A DNA stretch of 29,615 bases from Pleurobrachia bachei (taxonomy: Eukaryota > Ctenophora > Tentaculata > Cydippida > Pleurobrachiidae), in contig AVPN01000836.1 of the NCBI GenBank assembly GCA_000695325.1, forward strand, positions 5,756-35,370. Direction: 5' to 3'. The first letter of the stretch is position 1, and every line of letters begins with the position of its first letter. Positions 1 through 10,256 of this stretch are shown piece after piece. The notes beneath the pieces are model-generated. The model did not search any database, was not told where the DNA came from, and saw nothing but the letters and a program-made list of their open reading frames with translations. The translations under genes were made by a program, and so were the position numbers.

Positions 1-931
1 ATTCCTTGTTTTGAATGTCTGATACCACTCCGGAAAACGTGAGGAACACCGCAGCTATCAGTTGCAAACCACCCCCGTGTGAATTATTACCAGGCATCGT
101 TCTAACACTTCTGTGAGCGGAACGAGTAAGTACAGGGACTGATAATTGCTGCGACTCCTGCAAACATAACCACGCCTGCCACTCTTCCTGCCACCAGGTT
201 ATGGTTATCACAGCCCAAAATTCCTGGTGTGTGGTTTAAAGACCTGGAAGAACAGCCACCCTCCTTCTGACACGAGCAGCCAAGCCACCCACAGCCTACA
301 TCCATAAAAATATTCATATAATATATCCATACCGTTCACTGCCCTACCTTTACCACTTCTAGTATACCTTATCCCCCATCTGTTACAGGACTTAGTATCC
401 CGATCTACCATTTTGGGGTATTATTATGGTTTACAATCCGAGGATCAGCTGCACTTACTCAGCCAGCCTGATTCCCCCGACTGTCCTCGAGTCATCATGG
501 GGACCTCTCGGATCAGGCTGTGCTCTCTCACAATCTCTCTTCTACTCTACGCGTCTCTCCCTTCTTCCAAAATCCCTCCACGTCGGATACAGTTCAGGAT
601 CCGTCACGGAACCCGGGACAACATGCATGCACCCAGCCTTGACGTTGTGGTCGGTTAGATACTAATCACCGGGTTCCGTGTATGTCGGTTGGACTAAGAC
701 TGTTTTACGGAGCTCACCCTAATGCTTCCACCAAAGCCCGCATGTACATGTATTATTATAGCCAAGGTGAGGGGTGATGCGACGTATCTCAGGTTCCTAT
801 GACGTTCATAGCGAAAAAGCGAAAAAGGCCCACTTCTCTTGTACGTGTTATCAACCCCATCTGGTGACTTAATTCTGTAAACGAGCCGTGAGACGACGGT
901 TAGAATCGCGTGACTTCTCACGGCAAAGAGA

Positions 932-981
932 GATAAAGAGTGAGAGAGTGAGAGAGTGAGAGAGAGAGAGAGAGAGAGAGA
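932..981. repeat. (GA)n microsatellite
   Basis: An impure then pure GA tract just upstream of the TATA box of the peroxidase gene. GA tracts near promoters can act as GAGA-factor-type elements, but this may be simple sequence; similar tracts occur elsewhere in the window (6540-6660, 13306-13360, 18228-18270, 27911-28010). Confidence 0.9.
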
Positions 982-990
982 TAAGAAGGC

Positions 991-997
991 TATAAAA
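991..997 (+). promoter_or_regulatory. TATA box of the GPx gene
   Basis: TATAAAA lies 45-51 bases before the ATG at 1042. With the usual 25-31 base spacing, transcription would start near 1020-1027 and leave a leader of only about 20 bases. Confidence 0.6.
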
Positions 998-1041
998 CTA
1001 GCTGCGATAACCATATTGTTACTTCTCGTTTGCGTGACACT

Positions 1042-3130
1042 ATGGCCGCACAGACGTTTTGGACCTGGCTCGTAGCAGCCTCCACTATCTTTAATCCTGA
1101 TGATGTAAGTTAGTCATGATGATTGATGATTGATTGATTAATGTGCTCCTCCGTAGTTCTTGTTCATCATGTTCCCCGGGCCCTACTATTCATATTAATT
1201 ATCCTGCACTTTATTTCAATTCCTAGTAGCCATCACTATCTCCAGCCTGTACAGTGTACGGGATCAACTATCGTAGGGAACATTGTTAGTCTCTCTGTTT
1301 GCCAAATGAGTGGTCATTAGTCTCTGTAGAAGAGGTCTCCCTGTAGTTCACGCATTCTTTCAACACATGGTGGACTTCCAGGAGAATCTTCTCTGAAGAG
1401 TGAAGTCTGCACAGCTGGTGTATTCTGGTTCAGATTTACCACATCTAACAGATATTTTTGTGTCATGGGTTGTGTATCTAGTGTTTTGTTGCATCTGTTC
1501 ACCAAGGTAGTAGTGAACACGTGTTGTGTTCATTCATTGGTTACTGATAAAAGAATGCTACAAAGCACACGTGCTTTCAAAATATGTGTTGTTTCACAAT
1601 GACTGTTCTACCCGAATGTCCATGTGTCTAAAATGTGTAATTCTAATCCACTAATCTAACCATCTCCCTTTCAGTATTCATCGGTATACGAATTCAATGC
1701 TATTGACATTCAACAGAATCAACAGCAACTCTCTAAATACAAGTAAGTTGTAGTAGAAATTGGTGTTTTTGTGGAAAGTTCCTATCTTTATAAGTCCCCC
1801 TCTTTTCCAATGAATAGAAGAATGACAGCCCATATTTCACAACCTCTAGGGCTGTTCCTGTCAGGAACCCATTATCCCCTCTCTGAACCCCCATTTGAAA
1901 CCCATCATCCCATTTACCCAGCTCGACTCACCCTGGGGGGCACCGTGATCTCTGTCATCCATTACATGACCCATCCTATTATACGTACCACTCGTAGATT
2001 CACCAGACTCGTACCCTCGATGCGATTAACAATTCACCCCATTTATCCCCTCTCCCCTCCCCACCAGGGGTAACGTAACTTTGGTGGTCAATGTGGCGAC
2101 TAACTGAGGTTTGACTGATATCAACTACCGACAACTACAACAGCTTGAGGAGAAATATGCAGACCAGGGACTTAGCATTCTTGCTTTTCCCTGTAACCAG
2201 TTTGGAAACCAGGTTAGTTATTGAAACTTTTCATATTGGTAAACTGTCCGTCAGTCCAGTATTTAGGGGTCTAATTGCCTCATACTTTCTGTTCGATAAT
2301 AGTGCCCGCCAGTAGTACCAGTTTAATTTCAAGGGAAAGGGGAGTTCGTTATAGTGGGACTTATAAACTGTAAATATACTCTCGAGATAAGACAGATTTG
2401 CATTGCCCTTATTTCGAATAAGTACATGAGTCATGCATGATGTGTCTGAATTGGAAGTGTGTGGTCCATTGGAGTGTGTGGATGGAGGGCGCAACCGCCA
2501 CATTGCGCGTTCCCAGACTACCTCGCGCAAACTCTTCCCACGCTCCAAGTGAATCGATTTGAACCAAACAAACCAAACGGTCCCAGTCTAGTCTTCACTT
2601 CACTGGGAGCTACGGCCCACCAGTGGCACTGTATCTCCTCGATCTATAATTCTAACATTCCCCTATGCCCTAGGAGCCCGGTACCGATGCGGAGATATTC
2701 GCTTGGGCCAAGAGTAAGTACGGTGTAACATTCGACATGTTCCACAAGATTGACGTCAACGGAGACACCGCCATTCCCCTTTACAAGGTAAATTATTTGT
2801 TGAGTAAATGAGTGAGGATCAGTGGACACTCCCTCCCCCGGATTATTTTGTTTTGTTCATAACTCGGCAAACTTTATCAGCAGAATGTCAATAAACCCAT
2901 GCAATTGTTAAATACCAAACCCTGATTCTAATCCCCTCTCCCTTCCCCAACAGTGGTTAAAGGAGAAACTCCCCGGATTCCTGACTAACTCGATCAAATG
3001 GAACTTCACCAAATTCTTGTCTGATCGAAATGGAGTTCCCTATAAGCGGTGGGCTCCTAACGTCAACCCTGAAGTCCTGATTCCTGATATTGAGGCTCTT
3101 CTGGCTAAACCCGCATCCGATGATCTTTAA
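1042..3130 (+). CDS. Selenocysteine glutathione peroxidase, GPx4-like
   Basis: Reduces hydroperoxides (in GPx4 enzymes, phospholipid hydroperoxides) using thiols. Exons are 1042-1104, 1675-1742, 2068-2212, 2674-2787 and 2954-3130, all with GT-AG borders and matching phases, giving 188 residues. The in-frame TGA at 2105-2107 sits exactly at the catalytic position (VNVATN-U-GLTDINY), residue 57. The rest of the tetrad is present: Gln92 in FPCNQFGNQ, and Trp146 and Asn147 in IKWNFTKFL. The loop that forms the tetramer interface in GPx1-type enzymes is absent, so a monomeric GPx4-like protein is expected. The first 18 residues are hydrophobic ([14 protein letters not shown]) and may be a signal or targeting peptide. 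A matching SECIS element is in the 3' UTR. Family and Sec use are secure; the GPx4 subgroup is an inference from the missing loop. Confidence 0.95.
2105..2107 (+). other. Selenocysteine (UGA) codon
   Basis: This in-frame TGA lies in exon 3 between the conserved strand NVATN and GLTDINY. Reading continues in frame through this exon and two more conserved exons. With the SECIS at 3358-3405, this is recoding rather than a nonsense mutation. Confidence 0.95.
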
Positions 3131-3220
3131 ATGATTTCTTTTTAACGGAATAATTGGATACCTATTTTGGGTGTTTTAACCCAAACTCCGAACTGCTGCA
3201 GCTCTGGCCCCTGGTGGGCC

Positions 3221-3226
3221 AATAAA
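3221..3226 (+). terminator. Proximal polyadenylation signal of GPx
   Basis: AATAAA 91 bases after the stop codon. Cleavage here would give an mRNA without the SECIS element, so Sec could not be inserted. It is either silent or regulatory. Confidence 0.5.
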
Positions 3227-3357
3227 TCTCTCTCTCGAACACTTTTTTAACAAGTTGATATCAAATATTTAGATGTTAGGGAAGGGTGTGTGGTGATTTG
3301 TAGTTGTCTCACCACACATACCCCCTCATCGACCCGGTGATAGCACGTGTCCATAGT

Positions 3358-3405
3358 ATGACCGAGGGGGCGGAAAGCCGCCACATTCGGTCGCTCTCTC
3401 GTGAT
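3358..3405 (+). promoter_or_regulatory. SECIS element, form 2
   Basis: This RNA fold recruits SBP2 and the Sec-specific elongation factor to recode UGA. Seen directly: the 5' core ATGA (3358-3361) faces the 3' core TGAT (3402-3405), giving the U-U, G-A, A-G, N-U quartet. Helix II is 11 continuous pairs, 3363-3373 with 3391-3401, three of them G-U. The apical loop opens with unpaired AAA at 3374-3376. A 3-bp mini-helix (3378-3380 with 3388-3390) caps it, which is the form-2 shape. Below the core, CATA (3352-3355) pairs with TGTG (3408-3411). It starts 228 bases after the GPx stop codon on the same strand. Confidence 0.88.
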
Positions 3406-3506
3406 AATGTGATATTGTTCTGCACCAACCAATTATTTTCACAGAAAAGAAACCAGCTTGTTTTAAAATGTTTACGAACCAAATTAGGAAACTGAGTATT
3501 AGACGA

Positions 3507-3512
3507 AATAAA
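3507..3512 (+). terminator. Distal polyadenylation signal of GPx
   Basis: AATAAA about 100 bases after the SECIS; this is the first signal that would keep the SECIS in the mRNA. It lies inside duplication unit A and is therefore repeated at 4672-4677. Confidence 0.5.
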
Positions 3513-3645
3513 AAATACCCTATCAAATAGACTCAATCCTTGGTAAAAATCGGTTGTCTAACGGCACTGGTTAGAACGTAGACCGATCAAAATGAAAGAA
3601 GAGTTCATATTCTCTCGCGGGGAAGGAAAGGAGAGATGGCTGGTA

Positions 3646-4365
3646 TTACGAAACTTTCTTGTCTGAGATCCCGTAGTTTGATGAAGCTCCGATAGTTGCG
3701 TAGTTTATTATTTTATTAGCTGCATAGCCACCTGGCGGTTGTGTAGGTGTTATTAGAAAATATAATTATTGTCTCTGAGCTGAGTGATTCACTGATAGTA
3801 GTTGTTATGTTCTAACCCTCCTTTTACATTTGTAAAAGGGGGCGCTCGAAACATAGTCTAACTAGGCAAGATTACAGTTCCCCTATCCCCATTTCCCACT
3901 CTACTATCGATAGTAGAGTAGGGAATGGGGATAGGGGAACTGTAAATGAACGAGGGGTATACTGTCTTACCTAGAATGAATCCCACACCGATGAGTCCCA
4001 ACAAGGAATGATACTCATTAGTGATCAGATAGTTCAGATACACAGCTCCTAGACCCACCGAAACAATTGACCACACATAAAACATGATAAGGGATCTGAG
4101 TCGTCTGGGAAGGGGTGTGGGTTTGCCAGGAAATGCGTCGTTTTCAGCGTGGTACTGGAGCAGATTGTCCTGGGATAGGGGGACTCAGATTAGTCGTAGT
4201 GCAGTTAGGATTTAGCGACAAGATAGACATAAGAGGACCCGGATAATGATATCACCGCGACCGGATACTTTGAAGCAATAACATACCTTGTCCCGATAAT
4301 GGTCGATAACAAACTTCGCCAATTCCTCCTTATCATGTCTAGGAATTTCCTCTGACCCCACTCTC
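3646..4365 (-). other. Second copy of the last three AGPAT exons
   Basis: Exon copies at 4365-4287, 4169-3971 and 3731-3646 repeat exons 7-9 of the acyltransferase exactly, with intact splice sites and the same stop codon. They lie downstream of a complete stop-containing set, so they are read only if exon 6 skips to them; the protein would be the same. They could supply an alternative 3' UTR. Confidence 0.8.
3872..3945. mobile_element. 74-bp palindromic MITE (copy at 5037-5110)
   Basis: Near-perfect palindrome centred on TATCGATA. The arms begin TTACAGTTCCCCTATCCCC and end in the reverse complement. TA-CAGT...ACTG-TA ends fit a Tc1/mariner/pogo-type MITE with a TA target duplication. It lies in the last intron of the acyltransferase gene and is repeated because it is inside duplication A. 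Partial relatives with CAGTTCCCC or AGTTCCCCTATCCC are seen near 6400 and 25408. Confidence 0.75.
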
Positions 4366-4810
4366 CTGAAATGATTCATTTTGTCAAACAATGTACAACA
4401 GATGTTTCTCTAATACGACGCGAATTTAGGGAGGCCCAGAGACGCTTGTCAGAGTTGTTGAGGTGTTTGCGCGCTGTATCCTATACAGAATTTTACCGCG
4501 TGAATGCGCGCATCACTCAACACGGGACACCTCGCGTGTTACACGAAGTTCGAAGTACTGGGATTTATTTGGTGTGATATTCACATAACACATTGAATTA
4601 TTTTCACAGAAAAGAAACCAGCTTGTTTTAAAATGTTTACGAACCAAATTAGGAAACTGAGTATTAGACGAAATAAAAAATACCCTATCAAATAGACTCA
4701 ATCCTTGGTAAAAATCGGTTGTCTAACGGCACTGGTTAGAACGTAGACCGATCAAAATGAAAGAAGAGTTCATATTCTCTCGCGGGGAAGGAAAGGAGAG
4801 ATGGCTGGTA

Positions 4811-7800
4811 TTACGAAACTTTCTTGTCTGAGATCCCGTAGTTTGATGAAGCTCCGATAGTTGCGTAGTTTATTATTTTATTAGCTGCATAGCCACCTGG
4901 CGGTTGTGTAGGTGTTATTAGAAAATATAATTATTGTCTCTGAGCTGAGTGATTCACTGATAGTAGTTGTTATGTTCTAACCCTCCTTTTACATTTGTAA
5001 AAGGGGGCGCTCGAAACATAGTCTAACTAGGCAAGATTACAGTTCCCCTATCCCCATTTCCCACTCTACTATCGATAGTAGAGTAGGGAATGGGGATAGG
5101 GGAACTGTAAATGAACGAGGGGTATACTGTCTTACCTAGAATGAATCCCACACCGATGAGTCCCAACAAGGAATGATACTCATTAGTGATCAGATAGTTC
5201 AGATACACAGCTCCTAGACCCACCGAAACAATTGACCACACATAAAACATGATAAGGGATCTGAGTCGTCTGGGAAGGGGTGTGGGTTTGCCAGGAAATG
5301 CGTCGTTTTCAGCGTGGTACTGGAGCAGATTGTCCTGGGATAGGGGGACTCAGATTAGTCGTAGTGCAGTTAGGATTTAGCGACAAGATAGACATAAGAG
5401 GACCCGGATAATGATATCACCGCGACCGGATACTTTGAAGCAATAACATACCTTGTCCCGATAATGGTCGATAACAAACTTCGCCAATTCCTCCTTATCA
5501 TGTCTAGGAATTTCCTCTGACCCCACTCTCCTGAAATGATTCATTTTGTCAAACAATGTACAACAGATGTTTCTCTAATACGACGCGAATTTAGGGAGGC
5601 CCAGAGACGCTTGTCAGAGTTGTTGAGGTGTTTGCGCGCTGTATCCTATACAGAATTTTACCGCGTGAATGCGCGCATCACTCAACACGGGACACCTCGC
5701 GTGTTACACGAAGTTCGAAGTACTGGGATTTATTTGGTGTGATATTCACATAACACATTGAAAATTCCATCTATTATGTGTATAATAGCCCATACCAGCT
5801 GTACATAAAGCAGGATAAAGTCTCTACTTTGGCATTCGCCTATATGTATGCGGTATCGCCCAAAATATAGCCTCAGTTGTTTACATTCTATAATTTTCGG
5901 TGCCACATTAAACATTTATGACTGGTACTCTTATAACAGGTATAAAGTACCTATTCTGGTGAAAAGCGGAAAATTAATAGCCCTGCAGGGCCCAGCAAGT
6001 GTAGTTGAGGAACAGTTCCTCGGAACAAACACGCAGCTCAGTTTCCCTTTGTTCAACATGAGATGGCCTAATTAATGCTTACTAAGGGGGGGGGGGCTAA
6101 TTCATTCTAATTAATAGTTACCGGAAGTATATATCAATGTCTGTAGCTTTTCCTGCGAACATTGTCCCCGTATCAGGCTTGTTTTCTCCAGGAAAGGCGA
6201 ACACTACGTTCTGCACTGATCCAACTGAAATAAGGGGGCAGTCAAGGGAAGGTGTGATTACTGACTAGTGATCAGTCAGGACATGTTACCGAGTGTAGGT
6301 ACGGGTGACGGGTAACCTGAAATATACTATACATTGAATGGGAGCAACCGGAAAATTATTGGGTTTAACTTGCTGCAAGTTTCCCCACACTTTTCCGTTA
6401 CAGTTCCCCCACACTTGAAATAGACGTGATACAGTACAGACTGTGAATGTTTTTTGTAACTTCTTCGTGCATAATGTGTGTGTGTGCTAATATTATATGC
6501 GGTGTATCCCGTCTTGCCACGTCATCAATTGGATAGATAGGTAGGGAGTGAGGGAGATTTGAAGAGAGAGCAAGAGAAGAAGAGAGAACAATTAAAGAGA
6601 TAGAGATGAGAAGAAAAGGAGAGAAAAAAGAGAGAGTGCTGTGTGAGAAAGAGAATTAGAGTGCACATTGTTGGGTCCACTCACCCAGTCTACATATATT
6701 GTATGCTAGAGACTAGGAAGAATAGACATTGTCTAGATTCTGCCTGGTCCAAAGTCCCTATACATCCCACAAACATAATGAAGAATAAAGTATTTAGGAT
6801 ATGCTAGTATAGCGCATCATGGCCTGCATGATAAAATTAGGCCACACTAGGGCTAATGTCCTAGTAGGTACACCTCATAAAATAAACAATCCTATAGAAG
6901 GGAGAAGGGAGCTCGACAATAAGAGAGGTAATGGAGCAAGGTTTTAGTGGGCCCTGTAAAATAAACAAACATGCAGGCTGTCTGTTTGTGTTTTATTAGC
7001 TGTCTGAGGAATACAGGTGCTGCTCCCTGTGTACTAAACACGTGTATTCTTTGTTCTACCCCTCCTTTACATTTGTAAAGGGTCGAACAAGTGTTTTTAC
7101 AAACAAACGTTTTTACCATAGTTTTTTAGGTTTCAGGAATTTCAATAAAAGGGATACTTCGTGCATTTGTTCTCCCTCCACTAATACAGTAGTACCCCTA
7201 TAATAATTGAAACATATGTGATTCTCCCAGTATCGCCCACTACATACGTGATTCTCCCAGTTCGTATATCATCTCCACAGCCCCCTTGGTCCTTGGAAAC
7301 AGGACATGTTTAAAGGGCTCCAGTCCTCGTTCTTTAGCAAATTTCACAGCTGCTTCGTGTTTAGCAGGGGTCCATCTTGTACCCTCGCCGTACAGAACAT
7401 ACTGAGAGAAGAGAGATTGAGGTTAGAGCATTATCCTGGTATAGAGATCAACTAGAGAACCTTAGAACAGGATTTCAAAAAGAGAAAAATTTACGTGCAA
7501 GCTTGAATTTTCCAGCCTTTCTTGCAAGGCACAACATGTGATATAACGGTTGGCTGATTTGTTATGCATTACATATTCTGCACTATGCTATGCGTTGATG
7601 ACATGCGATTGTTTCTTATAACACGCACAGTAACACAATAACACGCATAGAAACACAATAAGGTTGTGTATTAGACACATAAACAGAGATAATCTAAGGG
7701 CTACAGCTGACAGCTAGGAAATCTTTGTCTAAGAATCTGTGATACAATGTACTACAATAGAATTCCCTCGGACTGGTAGCCTCAATTTATACTCCATGAG

Positions 7801-9083
7801 CAAATATGTGGCAGCAGGATTTTTGAGCGTAGGTACTTGTACATTGACGACAGTGTTGAGGCATTTGCAGTACACTAGACGTGTAGAGGGAAGTGAAGCT
7901 CTCAGTGCTTGGAGAAAGAGATGGCATGTGATTATGTGAACACTCTCAAGTCTAAACACACACGCATGACGCGTCATTACCCCCTTCCAGATTTACGAGC
8001 GTCCATCATGACGCTATATGTGATCAGGGTGGGGGTTTTGTTTATGTTATGGAGAGAATTGTGAATGGTAACTATGAAAACAATAACAACAAGGAGATTT
8101 ATAACTGCTGACTTACAAAGTTACTGTTTTCAACGGGGTCATATTTGGCCCAAGTTTTGCAAATCTTTCTGATCGCACTCTGGTCCTTGACCCAGTTCCG
8201 AGAGAGAAAGAGATAGTCCGTGAACCACATGTACCATCCGACCACTGGTAGAAAGATGGCCTGCTTCTTTATCAGACCTTTACACCCCTGGTAGTTATAG
8301 TGATTTAGTACAGTATAATAAATACTAGCTGAAAACTAGTGTCCCACTGTCTTTGACCTCAATATCACAGGCCACACAAAGACAGTACGGGACACCCTGT
8401 AAAATTACCTTTAGTCTATCTTGGGACACCCTGTAATATTCAGCGAAATGTCATGTGAAATACCTTTAGTCCATCTAATCGTTCCAGAAGGGTGTATCCT
8501 AGTTGCCAGTCCACCTCCCCCTGATGGTTGCAAATACACAGTGTGTGTTCTTTGTTGCTGTACTGTATACTCTCCTCTTCAAAGTACAGTCTGATGTTGC
8601 ATTCACAGTGCCACTCGACAACAAACGTAAAAACTGAGGGATTGTGGAAACTGTTTGCCTTGTTCGGCCCTTGTTTGAACAAAACAAGAAACTGTGATGT
8701 GTGATGTGAAATCCGTTGGTATGAAAAATGGCCTAACAGAGAATTTTGTGGGACATAGAAGGTTTGTTACAAGTTATTACTTTTTGACTTACTAGCAACA
8801 TGTGATGCTTGGAGGATACCATTTAGTTTAGTCCCCCATTTCTCTGATACCGATCTAATGAAGATGAAAATCTGAAAAAACAAGACCCATGTTAAGCAGA
8901 AATTAGGATGAATATCACATTAATTTATTATGGAAATTGATTCGAATTTGTTCAAGCAAATATCAGGGAATATTTTCTTACCAAAAGCTGTAAAAAGTTA
9001 ACAATAAGTCCGCTGAACAGGTAGACGTAGCAGAAGAATCCTAAACACAGTGCAGGATGCACTCGTAATATTTTGTGGATCAT
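4811..9083 (-). CDS. 1-acylglycerol-3-phosphate O-acyltransferase, AGPAT3/4-like
   Basis: Transfers an acyl chain from acyl-CoA to lysophosphatidic acid, making phosphatidic acid in the ER membrane. Exons (5' to 3'): 9083-8982, 8871-8793, 8633-8464, 8287-8117, 7401-7248, 6224-6122, 5530-5452, 5334-5136, 4896-4811. All have GT-AG borders and consistent phases, giving 380 residues, the size of AGPAT3. Seen: an N-terminal membrane segment (residues 8-34), motif I NHX4D as NHQGEVD (His97, Asp102), motif III GEGTRW (180-184), PRTKG after it, and a C-terminal membrane pair. The C-terminus ends in SNYGISDKK, like the conserved AGPAT3/4 tail. Exons 1-3 are duplicated upstream and exons 7-9 downstream. 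The start was chosen because MIHKIL aligns with the usual AGPAT3 N-terminus. Subtype 3 versus 4 is not resolved. Confidence 0.93.
5761..6121. other. AGPAT exon 6-7 intron, unique part
   Basis: No gene seen. It contains an 11-base G run near 6087 and one open frame (5848-6075, +) without homology or splice support. Confidence 0.5.
6225..7247. other. AGPAT exon 5-6 intron
   Basis: Holds an impure purine-rich tract (about 6540-6660) and, at 7053-7095, a hairpin (CCTTTACA-TTTG-TAAAGG) related to the dispersed CCCTCC repeat family. At 7205-7260 the end of exon 5 is partly echoed: GTGATTCTCCCAG occurs twice, 30 bases apart, once at the real donor. No gene. Confidence 0.5.
8340..8395. repeat. Short inverted repeat
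   Basis: GTGTCCC-ACTGTCTTTG at 8340-8355 is mirrored by CAAAGACAGTACGGGACAC at 8377-8395, followed by a direct repeat of GGGACACCCTGTAA (8390 and 8424). It may be a MITE remnant in AGPAT intron 3. Confidence 0.6.
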
Positions 9084-9129
9084 TGAATTAAATACTAAAA
9101 GAAACGGAAGATATGAACAAAATGGAGTA

Positions 9130-9204
9130 AAATCGAGTGCCTCTGCAGAGGACAGAGGTGAACAGTTCACCGTGAAGTTCACGGCGTGAACTGTACTCGA
9201 TTTT
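9130..9204. promoter_or_regulatory. Nested dyad upstream of AGPAT exon 1
   Basis: The outer arms AAAATCGAGT (9130-9139) and ACTCGATTTT (9195-9204) enclose ACAGTTCAC...GTGAACTGT and the perfect palindromes CCTCTGCAGAGG and GGTGAACAGTTCACC. It lies 47-121 bases upstream of the ATG at 9083. It could be a promoter dyad, a 5' UTR hairpin or a MITE remnant. Confidence 0.6.
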
Positions 9205-9458
9205 GCTCGTTTTAATTTTTTGGTAGATGAAAGAGGTCAACTCACTCAACAAATGCTAGGCACCAAATTTCGACACTTCTTTTAGTCATAAATCTGCCAT
9301 TTTTTGGACAAAGTACAAACAAACATTGGCAAACGTTGCTAGCCCAGTGCGGGATAAGGCAGCGCTTTTCAAAAACAACCACAGCTCACGCCTCACTGGT
9401 CAAGAAAGTCAGAAAACGTTAAAATCTGGGTCTTTGCGCCGATGCTGAAAAAAGTTTT

Positions 9459-9495
9459 TTAGGGTTAGGGCTCGAGTAGGGTTAGGGTTAGGGCT
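9459..9495 (+). repeat. Interstitial telomere-like TTAGGG tract
   Basis: Four TTAGGG/TAGGG-type units interrupted by CTCGAG, at the junction of the two units of duplication B. The TTAGGG unit is the usual animal telomere repeat. Confidence 0.8.
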
Positions 9496-9524
9496 GGGGT
9501 TTGGGGAAATGTCATGTGAAATAC

Positions 9525-10144
9525 CTTTAGTCCATCTAATCGTTCCAGAAGGGTGTATCCTAGTTGCCAGTCCACCTCCCCCTGATGGTTGCAAATACAC
9601 AGTGTGTGTTCTTTGTTGCTGTACTGTATACTCTCCTCTTCAAAGTACAGTCTGATGTTGCATTCACAGTGCCACTCGACAACAAACGTAAAAACTGAGG
9701 GATTGTGGAAACTGTTTGCCTTGTTCGGCCCTTGTTTGAACAAAACAAGAAACTGTGATGTGTGATGTGAAATCCGTTGGTATGAAAAATGGCCTAACAG
9801 AGAATTTTGTGGGACATAGAAGGTTTGTTACAAGTTATTACTTTTTGACTTACTAGCAACATGTGATGCTTGGAGGATACCATTTAGTTTAGTCCCCCAT
9901 TTCTCTGATACCGATCTAATGAAGATGAAAATCTGAAAAAACAAGACCCATGTTAAGCAGAAATTAGGATGAATATCACATTAATTTATTATGGAAATTG
10001 ATTCGAATTTGTTCAAGCAAATATCAGGGAATATTTTCTTACCAAAAGCTGTAAAAAGTTAACAATAAGTCCGCTGAACAGGTAGACGTAGCAGAAGAAT
10101 CCTAAACACAGTGCTGGGTGCACACGTAATATTTTGTGGATCAT
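9525..10144 (-). CDS. Upstream copy of AGPAT exons 1-3
   Basis: Copies of exon 1 (start ATG at about 10144), exon 2 (9932-9854) and exon 3 (9694-9525). They keep the ATG, all splice sites, the membrane segment and the NHQGEVD catalytic motif. The encoded residues equal those of the downstream set. The exon 3 copy ends in phase 0, so it can splice straight to exon 4 at 8287. With its own upstream region it could be an alternative promoter-first-exon block. Confidence 0.75.
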
Positions 10145-10191
10145 CGCATTAAATACTAAAAGAAACGGAAGATATGAACCAATCTGAGCAA

Positions 10192-10256
10192 AATAACTTT
10201 GTAACAGTTCCTCGCAAAGTTCACGGCATAGATAAAAGTGGTGAACAAAAGTTATT
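10192..10256. promoter_or_regulatory. Counterpart dyad upstream of the exon 1 copy
   Basis: In the same place in the upstream copy, AATAACTTT (10192-10200) pairs with AAAGTTATT (10248-10256). The arm sequences differ from those at 9130-9204, yet the pairing is kept. Confidence 0.5.

Larger units (their letters stand above)
1..1041. other. Intergenic region upstream of the GPx gene
   Basis: No gene is recognised. On the minus strand an ATG at 97 opens a frame that runs off the left edge. Its 32 residues include a hydrophobic stretch (LQLIAAVFLTFSGVV), so it could be the first exon, with a signal or membrane segment, of a gene lying to the left. There is no splice or homology support. The other open frames here have no exon-like borders. 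The right end holds the GA tract and TATA box described separately. Confidence 0.4.
3431..5760. repeat. Tandem duplication A (two 1165-bp units)
   Basis: Unit 1 is 3431-4595 and unit 2 is 4596-5760, head to tail, with no difference noticed on reading, introns included. Each unit carries the last three exons of the acyltransferase gene, a 74-bp palindrome and one AATAAA on the plus strand. Breakpoints lie in the acyltransferase exon 6-7 intron and in the 3' flank. Perfect identity implies a very recent event or an assembly artefact. Confidence 0.93.

Noticed and set aside
694-1014. 106-residue minus-strand open frame
   Set aside because: Its Ser-Leu repeats come from the GA tract; no homology or splice support.
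2105-2107. In-frame stop suggesting a GPx pseudogene
   Set aside because: It is exactly at the catalytic Sec position, downstream exons are intact and conserved, and a SECIS follows.
3131-3190. ATGA right after the GPx stop as the SECIS core
   Set aside because: No pairing partner or 3' GA core exists for it; the fold at 3358-3405 meets all criteria.
3288-3317. Hairpin GTGTGGTGA/TCACCACAC as SECIS
   Set aside because: Perfectly paired arms leave no non-canonical quartet and there is no 3' GA core.
3858-4085. 75-residue open frame with a membrane segment
   Set aside because: It is the 3' part of AGPAT exon 8 read through its donor into the intronic palindrome.
4371-4577. 68-residue plus-strand frame, repeated at 5536-5742
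   Set aside because: It appears twice only because it lies in duplication A; antisense to an AGPAT intron, with no recognisable features.
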